In this document: piece after piece, positions 58,720-64,000 of the stretch
Layout: each line of letters opens with the position of its first letter
How positions within the stretch are numbered: the stretch's first letter is position 1
Assembly: GCA_018242605.1 (NCBI GenBank)
Contig: JAFEBP010000005.1
Coordinates: 396,861 to 460,860, forward strand
Source: Planctomycetota bacterium
GTDB taxonomy: Bacteria > Planctomycetota > Phycisphaerae > Phycisphaerales > UBA1924
Reading direction: 5' to 3'
DNA: 64,000 bases
The notes under the pieces: model-generated
The model's input: the letters and a program-made list of their open reading frames with translations, nothing else
Databases searched by the model: none
Told to the model about the DNA's origin: nothing
Made by a program: the position numbers and the translations under genes

Positions 58720-60138
58720 TTACCGCGGCTTGACGTGATCGCTCTCCGGCGCTTTGCCCATGCCCGCCCCCTGCGGCGGAGTGTACTCGATCGGGTACTC
58801 CGTCCGCTTGGGGTACATCGAGCGAATCCACTCAACTGTCTTCTGGAACTTCTCGTCTTCGGTCGAGCGAAACGCCGGCTTCCATCGCGCCTTGGTCCCC
58901 CCGCCAACCTCGGGGTGCTTGAACTTCGCGTCATCCCGTGGCAGCCCATACTGCAACAGCGGAGAGTTCGCCGGCTCGGCGTAATCGATCATGGGCAGTT
59001 TGTCATCGATCCTGAATCGCTCCAGGATGAGGAAGTTGGTGTACGCCGCCACGTTCGAGCTGGGCTTCTTGTCGTACAGGCGCAGCCGCCCGGCCTCTTC
59101 GCCGCCGTGGCACCGGGATGTCGCGCACGAGTTGATCAGCCAACCCCGATTCACGTTGTCCAGGAACAACTGCATGGACTTGGGATTGTCCATCACCTTC
59201 ACCCGCCCGTAGAACTCGCGAGCACGCACGTCGAACATGTACGCGAGTATTTCCGCGGGCGATTTCTTCGCGAAAATCGCACGTTCCTCGGGCGTCGAAG
59301 GGATTTTTCCCCGGCCTTCCACGCGGGTTCCAGCGAACTTGTCCATGAACTCGTTGATCGCGTCGCGCGACAAAACCAGTTTGGGAGGATTCTCGAGATC
59401 AATCTCGTAGACGCGGATCAGGTTGATCTGATCCTCGGTCAGCAGCGGGAACGGCGTCTGCTTGGCTTCTTCCTTGACCGGCTTGGGTTTGGGCGACGCG
59501 TCGGCGGATTTGGGCTTGCTGGTGGTCCAGAGCTTCTTCTGCTCTTGGATAAGGGTTTTGAGTTGGCGTGCTTCGGGAAGCGTGGGCTCCACCGCCAGCG
59601 CACGCTCGACCTCCTCCAGAGCGGCATCGAGGCGGTCGTGGCTTCGAAGCCATTCCGCCAACCGCGTCAGTCCCTCGGCATCGCCCGGATCGATCCCGTT
59701 TTTGAGCTGTTTGTACTGCTCATCGATGGTCGGGAGAGTGGAGAGTTTCTCCACCGTTTTCGCCGGGATCACCGTTCGAAGGCCGGCGATTGACAACACC
59801 ACTTCATCTTCCGTCCGCTCAACGAGGATTCCGATGACTTTTCGACCGTCCTTGAGCAGCACTTCGGTCTCGATCGGTTCACCCGTCGCCGCGTGCGTCG
59901 ACGGCTGCACCGGCGTCTGTGGAGATGGCTCGGGGGCCTTCTCGGGCTTGATGATCGAGGGCCTCTTCGCCGGTTCCTTCGCCTCCGCGGGCGGTGGCGA
60001 AGGGTCGGGTTGCTTGGGCGTATCCACATCCGCGGGCGGGGCCTGGGGCGGATCTGGCGGTGGGTCTGCCAGTCCGATCGAGCACACCGCCGCAAATGCG
60101 GCCAGACCGAAACGGAGATGATGCTGCGGTACGAACAT
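58720..60138 (-). CDS. Exported protein with CX4CH heme-like motif
   Basis: The 472-residue protein has a signal peptide (cleavage about residue 24), a Pro-rich linker to ~85, an Sm/SH3-like strand set (LLKDGRKVIGILVERTEDEV, 94-113), TPR-like helices (about 140-195), then a charged linker. The C-terminal domain holds INSCATSRCHGG with Cys338, Cys343 and His344, a CX4CH form of the c-type heme motif, and later NFLILERFRIDDKLPMIDYA. Planctomycete cytochrome-like proteins with short CH motifs are known, but this arrangement I cannot name. Covalent heme is possible, not shown. It converges with purC. Confidence 0.7.
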   Translation of the reverse strand: MFVPQHHLRFGLAAFAAVCSIGLADPPPDPPQAPPADVDTPKQPDPSPPPAEAKEPAKRPSIIKPEKAPEPSPQTPVQPSTHAATGEPIETEVLLKDGRKVIGILVERTEDEVVLSIAGLRTVIPAKTVEKLSTLPTIDEQYKQLKNGIDPGDAEGLTRLAEWLRSHDRLDAALEEVERALAVEPTLPEARQLKTLIQEQKKLWTTSKPKSADASPKPKPVKEEAKQTPFPLLTEDQINLIRVYEIDLENPPKLVLSRDAINEFMDKFAGTRVEGRGKIPSTPEERAIFAKKSPAEILAYMFDVRAREFYGRVKVMDNPKSMQLFLDNVNRGWLINSCATSRCHGGEEAGRLRLYDKKPSSNVAAYTNFLILERFRIDDKLPMIDYAEPANSPLLQYGLPRDDAKFKHPEVGGGTKARWKPAFRSTEDEKFQKTVEWIRSMYPKRTEYPIEYTPPQGAGMGKAPESDHVKPR

Positions 60139-60213
60139 GAATCCCTATTGTGGCGGGCTGAGGCGACGCCTCAAGTTCTGGCCCGTCACTGAGTGTACGC
60201 CCAACAGTTCTGA

Positions 60214-60219
60214 TACCCT
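60214..60219 (+). promoter_or_regulatory. -10 element (TACCCT) of the alpha/beta hydrolase gene
   Basis: TACCCT lies about 39 bases before the ATG at 60259. The leader carries GGAG 6 bases before the ATG, so this gene is not leaderless. Confidence 0.4.
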
Positions 60220-60258
60220 CCACGCCCCCGACGGTTTCATCCGCCTTTGGAGTGACAC

Positions 60259-61008
60259 ATGAATACCCACCTCGCCATTCCCATTCTGCTCGCCGCCACC
60301 GGCATCCTGAGCGCCGCGGCCCCGCTCGTCACACGAACGGTTCCCAGCACTGCCACCGGATTCATCGATTTCGTCGTCAAAGTAGGTGATGACACCCTTC
60401 CGTACGTCGTGTACGTCCCCAAGGACTACGACCCGGCCACGAAATGGCCCGTGATCATGTTCCTGCACGGTTCCGGCGAGTGCGGAACCGACGGCCTCAA
60501 GCAAGTCGGTCAGGGGATCGGAAACGCAATCCTGCACAGCCGCGATCGCTGGCCCTGCATCGTCGTCTTTCCGCAGAAGCCGAACCAAAAACAGCAGTGG
60601 GAAGATTTCGACTCGTACGTCATGGCGAGCCTTTCTGCCGTCCGCGAGAAGTTCAGCACCGACCCGGATCGCCTGTACCTGAGCGGCCTGTCCCAGGGCG
60701 GTCATGGCACATGGACCATCGGCGCTGCGCACCCCAAGACATGGGCCGCCCTCGTCCCGATCTGTGGGTACGGAGATCCCGCTTCGATCGCGACTCAGAT
60801 CAAGGATCTGCCCATTTGGTGCTTCCACGGCGGCAAGGACGACGTGGTGCCGCCCCAGCAGTCTCGCGACATGATCGACGCGCTCAAAAAGACCGGCGCC
60901 GACCCCAAATACACAGAGTTCCCCGACGCCAACCACAACTCGTGGGACGCCGCATACGCCGAGCCGGGCCTACCGCAATGGCTTCTGTCACAGCGAAAGA
61001 AGCCTTGA
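60259..61008 (+). CDS. Exported alpha/beta-hydrolase (esterase/phospholipase-like)
   Basis: The 249-residue protein has a signal peptide (LAIPILLAATGILSAAA) and an alpha/beta-hydrolase fold: oxyanion loop FLHGSGECG near 70, nucleophile elbow GLSQGGHGTW (Ser near 150), Asp in HGGKDDVVPP near 194 and His in FPDANHNSWD near 223. This matches the dienelactone-hydrolase or PHB-depolymerase-like group found in planctomycete exports. It follows the CX4CH gene divergently with 120 bases between them and converges on the next gene. Confidence 0.88.
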   Translation: MNTHLAIPILLAATGILSAAAPLVTRTVPSTATGFIDFVVKVGDDTLPYVVYVPKDYDPATKWPVIMFLHGSGECGTDGLKQVGQGIGNAILHSRDRWPCIVVFPQKPNQKQQWEDFDSYVMASLSAVREKFSTDPDRLYLSGLSQGGHGTWTIGAAHPKTWAALVPICGYGDPASIATQIKDLPIWCFHGGKDDVVPPQQSRDMIDALKKTGADPKYTEFPDANHNSWDAAYAEPGLPQWLLSQRKKP

Positions 61009-61011
61009 GCG

Positions 61012-61437
61012 TTACACCCAAACCTGAACCACCATTTGCGGTTCTTTGATTTTGCCCGTCCATTCCCCCACCGCCGTGGTGACAAACTTCACCTCGTACT
61101 GGGGGTGAGCGTCCAGCCATTCGTTGATCTGTTGGTCCAGGTACGTCAGGCTGTCATCGCTCATCTTGCAGTGAAAACTCTTCATGTGAATCGCCCCCGT
61201 CCCGGTCAGGTTGGGCGACCGCTTCCACGTGTCTTCGTGCTTGCGCACGCCCATTTTCTGCTCAAACGCCTGGATCTTCGGCGGCGGCGGTTCAGCCGCG
61301 TCTTCGCGCGGCACAATGGGCCGAGGGGGAGTTGCAACGCCGATCGACGGTGCCGCAGCGGGACGAATTTGCGATGATGGGTTGGCCATGGATCCGGAAG
61401 AACCGCCGGAATCAGGCGAGAAGAGTGGGTGACGCAT
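61012..61437 (-). CDS. Conserved-looking uncharacterised protein
   Basis: The 141-residue protein has a low-complexity N-terminal half (Pro/Ala/Ser, to ~55) and a folded-looking second half: MSDDSLTYLDQQINEWLDAH followed by EVKFVTTAVGEW and MVVQVWV. The cytoplasmic half has a clear alpha-beta-beta pattern. I do not recognise a domain with known activity. GAGG lies about 7 bases before the ATG. Confidence 0.7.
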   Translation of the reverse strand: MRHPLFSPDSGGSSGSMANPSSQIRPAAAPSIGVATPPRPIVPREDAAEPPPPKIQAFEQKMGVRKHEDTWKRSPNLTGTGAIHMKSFHCKMSDDSLTYLDQQINEWLDAHPQYEVKFVTTAVGEWTGKIKEPQMVVQVWV

Positions 61438-61582
61438 GGAACGGCCTCACGATTCAGAAAGAACGGGCGTAACACACGAACACAACTGTGGAAGCGTACG
61501 CCCGGGCGCGGGCGGACGAGACCATAAACAGGTATCGGTCCGCGCGTTGAATCTACGCGATCTGTCCGACGAAACTGCGAGT

Positions 61583-61610
61583 TTGACATATTAGCAAAGA
61601 CTGATATAAT
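61583..61610 (+). promoter_or_regulatory. Promoter of the arsR-type gene (TTGACA-16-TATAAT)
   Basis: A perfect -35 TTGACA (61583-61588), a 16-base spacer and a perfect -10 TATAAT (61605-61610) end 6 bases before the ATG. This is the strongest promoter in the window and predicts a leaderless mRNA. It may be autoregulated. Confidence 0.85.
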
Positions 61611-61616
61611 TGTCCC

Positions 61617-61967
61617 ATGGGCCGCGTACCCGCCGACACATCGGTTTTCTACGCCGTTGCCGATCCTACTCGACGCGCGATTCTCGATGTGCTGAGGGAC
61701 GGCGAGCAATCCGTCATGGTGATGCTCGAGCGACTGCGCGAGACTTTCGCGGCCTTGGGACAGTCCGCTTTCAGCCAGCATCTGGCCGTGCTCCGAAGCA
61801 GCGGCCTGGTAACCTCTCGGAAGTTCGGGCGCAAACGCCTCTACGCGATCAGTCCGGAGCCATTGAGTGAAATTGCAACCTGGGTGGGCTTGCATCGCAG
61901 GCCCAGCTCATCCCGCTCCAACAGCCAGGAACATTGCGCCGAAGTTCAGTCTACAACTCCAACATGA
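61617..61967 (+). CDS. ArsR-family winged-helix transcriptional regulator
   Basis: The 116-residue protein has a winged helix: VADPTRRAILDVLRDGEQSV at the start, QSAFSQHLAVLRSSGLV (the recognition helix) and the wing RKFGRKRLYAIS. There is no visible metal-binding CxC pair, so it belongs to the metal-free branch, usually autorepressing genes with a neighbouring SRPBCC protein, which is exactly what follows 10 bases downstream. It probably controls its own promoter. Confidence 0.9.
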   Translation: MGRVPADTSVFYAVADPTRRAILDVLRDGEQSVMVMLERLRETFAALGQSAFSQHLAVLRSSGLVTSRKFGRKRLYAISPEPLSEIATWVGLHRRPSSSRSNSQEHCAEVQSTTPT

Positions 61968-61977
61968 AGGCCGAGCC

Positions 61978-62502
61978 ATGAAAATGCTCGTCAAGGAAAC
62001 TCTCCTCCCCCACCCGCAAGAACTTGTTTGGGCGTCACTCACCCGCGGCCCCGCCTTGGCCCAGTGGCTCATGCCGAATAACTTCCCTGAACATCCGCTC
62101 GTCGGCGACAAGTTCGAGTTCCGCATGGACCCCGTTCCCTTGATCGGCTCGACCGTCAAGTGCGAGATTCTCGAACTCGATCCGCCATACAAAATGGTCT
62201 GGTCGTGGACCGGGATGAACAACAGGGGCGCACCCCAGGGAACCCAACGCATCGAATGGACGTTGGTCGCCAAAGAAGCCGGCACCCAACTCATCATGCA
62301 CCAGCGCGACATGAACACACTCCCCTGGATCATGCGAACGATGATGACGATGGGTTGGGGCACCATGCTGGGCCGGTGGCTGCCGATCGTCCTACACGCA
62401 TTCATTCAGCATGACGGAGCATGGGAATATCAAGGGGTTCAGCCCGCCCCCAACCGAAGTCACCACAGCGCCAAGACCGTGCCGGCTTCGTATTTTAATT
62501 AG
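61978..62502 (+). CDS. SRPBCC/AHSA1-domain protein
   Basis: The 174-residue protein has the START/AHSA1-like fold: an ETLLPHPQELVWASLTRG start, LAQWLMPNNFP, FEFRMDP and the CEILELDPPYKMVWSW strand, then RIEWTLVAKEAGTQLIM. It binds a hydrophobic ligand in related proteins; the ligand is unknown. AAGG lies 7-8 bases before the ATG. It forms an operon with the ArsR-type regulator. Confidence 0.85.
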   Translation: MKMLVKETLLPHPQELVWASLTRGPALAQWLMPNNFPEHPLVGDKFEFRMDPVPLIGSTVKCEILELDPPYKMVWSWTGMNNRGAPQGTQRIEWTLVAKEAGTQLIMHQRDMNTLPWIMRTMMTMGWGTMLGRWLPIVLHAFIQHDGAWEYQGVQPAPNRSHHSAKTVPASYFN

Positions 62503-62578
62503 CCCGAAGCGTCACGCGCCGAACCCGCCGCGATAAGGAGTTCCTGCGAGGCCGGTGGTGTGTACCGGCCCGGTCACG

Positions 62579-62584
62579 TACCGT
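62579..62584 (+). promoter_or_regulatory. -10 element (TACCGT) of pyrD
   Basis: TACCGT ends 9 bases before the ATG at 62594. Confidence 0.35.
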
Positions 62585-62593
62585 TGCTTCCGC

Positions 62594-63604
62594 ATGCCCG
62601 GCAACGCACATACCTCTCCCCTCTCCACGAATCTCGCTGGCGTCCGCCTCAGCAACCCCGTGCTGCTTGCCGCCGGAACCGCTGGAACGCTCGATGAACT
62701 CGCCGATGTGCTCGATCTTCGCCGCGTGGGCGGAGTTGTGACCAAGTCCATCACCGCCGAAGCCCGTGAGGGCAACGCGACCTGGCGCATCATTCCCACC
62801 GACCACGGCATGCTCAACGCGATCGGCCTCGCGAACATCGGTATCGACGCCTTCATGCGTGACTACGCGCACAAGGCCCGATCTGCCCCCACCACGATCA
62901 TCGGATCGATCTCCGAGTTCAGCATCGACGGGTTCGTGCGGGTCGCCGCGGCGTTCGCCTCCGTCCCGGGAATGCCCGCGGTCGAGCTCAACGTCTCCTG
63001 CCCCAACGTCAACCACGGATGTGAGTTTGGCGCGGACGAAACACTGCTCGCGGATTTGGTGTCGAATGTCCGCCGCGTGCTGCCCAATACGCGATTGTTC
63101 GTCAAACTCAGCCCCATAGCCATGGGCCGCCCGGGAATCGTTGCGATCGCCAAAGCCGCCATCGAGCCCCCCGGCGCGCAGCCGATGGGCCCCAACCAGC
63201 GGCCAGGCGCCGATGCCCTCTGCATCGCCAACACCGTGCCCGCTATGGCGATCGACGTCGAGACGCGTCGGCCACGCCTCTCCCGCGGCGGTGGAGGTCT
63301 CTCCGGCCCGGGCATTCACCCGATCGCCGTTCGGCTCGTCCACGACGCCTTCCACGGCATCTGCAAATCCACCGCGACACCCATCGTCGGGATCGGCGGA
63401 GTGCTGCATTGGCAGGACGCCGCTGAGTTTGTCCTCGCCGGCGCCACCGCCGTTGAAATCGGCACCGGCCTGTTCGCTGACCCCCGCTGCCCGCTGAAGG
63501 TCGCTGAAGGGCTCGAACGCTGGGTCCGTCGGTTGGGCGTAACAAACATCAGCGAACTGGTTGGCCAGATCTTACCGCCCGACGACCCCACGGCCACACC
63601 CTGA
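62594..63604 (+). CDS. pyrD: Dihydroorotate dehydrogenase, class 1
   Basis: The 336-residue FMN enzyme has LSNPVLLAAGTAGTLDE near 19, VTKSITAEAREGN near 49, NAIGLANIGID near 75, ELNVSCPNVNHG with catalytic Cys136 (class 1), VKLSPIAMG, IVGIGGV and IGTGLF near the end. It oxidises dihydroorotate to orotate in pyrimidine synthesis. It is most like class 1B, but no pyrK follows; the next gene is a beta-lactamase-family protein. ATG at 62594 is preferred to an upstream GTG. Confidence 0.93.
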   Translation: MPGNAHTSPLSTNLAGVRLSNPVLLAAGTAGTLDELADVLDLRRVGGVVTKSITAEAREGNATWRIIPTDHGMLNAIGLANIGIDAFMRDYAHKARSAPTTIIGSISEFSIDGFVRVAAAFASVPGMPAVELNVSCPNVNHGCEFGADETLLADLVSNVRRVLPNTRLFVKLSPIAMGRPGIVAIAKAAIEPPGAQPMGPNQRPGADALCIANTVPAMAIDVETRRPRLSRGGGGLSGPGIHPIAVRLVHDAFHGICKSTATPIVGIGGVLHWQDAAEFVLAGATAVEIGTGLFADPRCPLKVAEGLERWVRRLGVTNISELVGQILPPDDPTATP

Positions 63605-63624
63605 TGACTACTCCGGAGGCTCAC

Positions 63625-64000
63625 ATGCGAGATCGAGTACACAGTTCCCTGCTCGTCCGTGCGATCGTGGCATCGCTCGCGATGGCGACGGTTCGCGCAC
63701 CCGCTGTCTGGGCACAGCCCAACACCACCCAGGTCGCTGCCGCGGCCGACATCTCCAAGACGCTCGAACCGCTCCTGACCAAGCACGATCTCCCCGCGAT
63801 GGCCGCGATCGTCATCCGCGGCGACGCGATCATCGCTCAAGGTGTGTCCGGCGTTCGGGCCCACGGCCACGAAGACAAGGCCACGCTCGGCGATCTGTGG
63901 CACCTGGGCAGTTGCACGAAGTCCATGACCGCCACCATGCTGGCGACGTTAGTGGAATCCGGCCAACTCAATTGGTCCACCACCATCGGTGACGTCTTCA
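63625..64000 (+). CDS. Exported beta-lactamase-family serine hydrolase (3' end outside window)
   Basis: From the ATG at 63625 (GGAGG 5 bases upstream), 125 residues are visible. They hold a signal peptide (cleavage after AVWA, residue 30), the LEPLLTKHDLPAMAAIVIRG strand set and the active-site motif SCTK (Ser96 to Lys99) in LWHLGSCTKSMTATML. This is the class C / penicillin-binding-like start; the YxN and HxG motifs lie beyond the window. It lies 20 bases after pyrD. Confidence 0.88.
   Translation, partial: MRDRVHSSLLVRAIVASLAMATVRAPAVWAQPNTTQVAAAADISKTLEPLLTKHDLPAMAAIVIRGDAIIAQGVSGVRAHGHEDKATLGDLWHLGSCTKSMTATMLATLVESGQLNWSTTIGDVF

Noticed and set aside
1..64000. CRISPR array, insertion sequence, phage or integrative element
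   Set aside because: No spaced direct repeats, transposase, integrase or phage structural genes are seen; base composition is even across the window.

Overview
The window looks like chromosomal sequence from a planctomycete of the Phycisphaerae/Phycisphaerales type. The evidence is high GC with compact, mixed-strand genes; a secreted LamG protein ending in a GC-type dockerin; a PEP-CTERM-like sorting tail of the VPGPSG type; two large Serine/Threonine kinases; a fused ThiD2-ThiE enzyme; and several planctomycete-type hypothetical families. I see no phage, insertion sequence, integrase, CRISPR array or rRNA. The content is housekeeping plus lineage-specific accessory genes.

Layout. 1-1136: start of a secreted FG-GAP protein and a poorly coding 577-base gap. 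1137-3798: queD and an imuA-imuB mutasome pair. 4106-9958: M28 peptidase, DUF3303, a ThiF/MoeB-type E1 enzyme, a PLP aminotransferase, DUF2752 and glycerate kinase. 10026-15836: plsY, a small conserved-looking gene and a 1529-residue AsmA-like membrane protein. 16052-21250: TPR kinase, tRNA-Leu(UAG), SWIM-finger protein and holA. 21377-30083: SOUL protein, glutamate dehydrogenase, lipoprotein M28 peptidase, LamG-dockerin protein, SGNH hydrolase, Tat-exported TIM-barrel protein and tryptophan 2,3-dioxygenase. 30136-33492: flagellar rod/ring genes flgF-flgG-flgA-flgH. 33547-40362: FmdB-like protein, zinc-ribbon kinase with a polytopic C-terminus, hutH and hutU. 40451-48862: GT39-like protein, PEP-CTERM protein, GNAT, zinc-ribbon coiled coil, cdsA, uppS, purA, a mini zinc protein and an FHA protein. 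48984-64000: hemW, rluD-like, pgl, thiD2E, CNT transporter, HD, DoxX, GH10-like, purC, CX4CH protein, alpha/beta hydrolase, ArsR/SRPBCC pair, pyrD and a beta-lactamase-family protein cut by the window end.

The strongest window-wide signal is regulatory. About twenty genes that begin a transcription unit have a TANNNT -10 hexamer ending only 4-9 bases (usually 5-8) before the start codon, which predicts leaderless mRNAs. These genes generally lack a Shine-Dalgarno sequence, whereas many genes inside operons have one. The pattern also decides several GTG and TTG starts (thiF, DUF2752, glycerate kinase, SWIM protein, GT39, hemW). No single multi-gene system here is clearly new. The best candidates for undescribed biology are the zinc-ribbon/polytopic kinase, the GH10-like protein with a replaced catalytic motif, the CX4CH exported protein, and the kinase gene whose 3' end runs into a tRNA gene.
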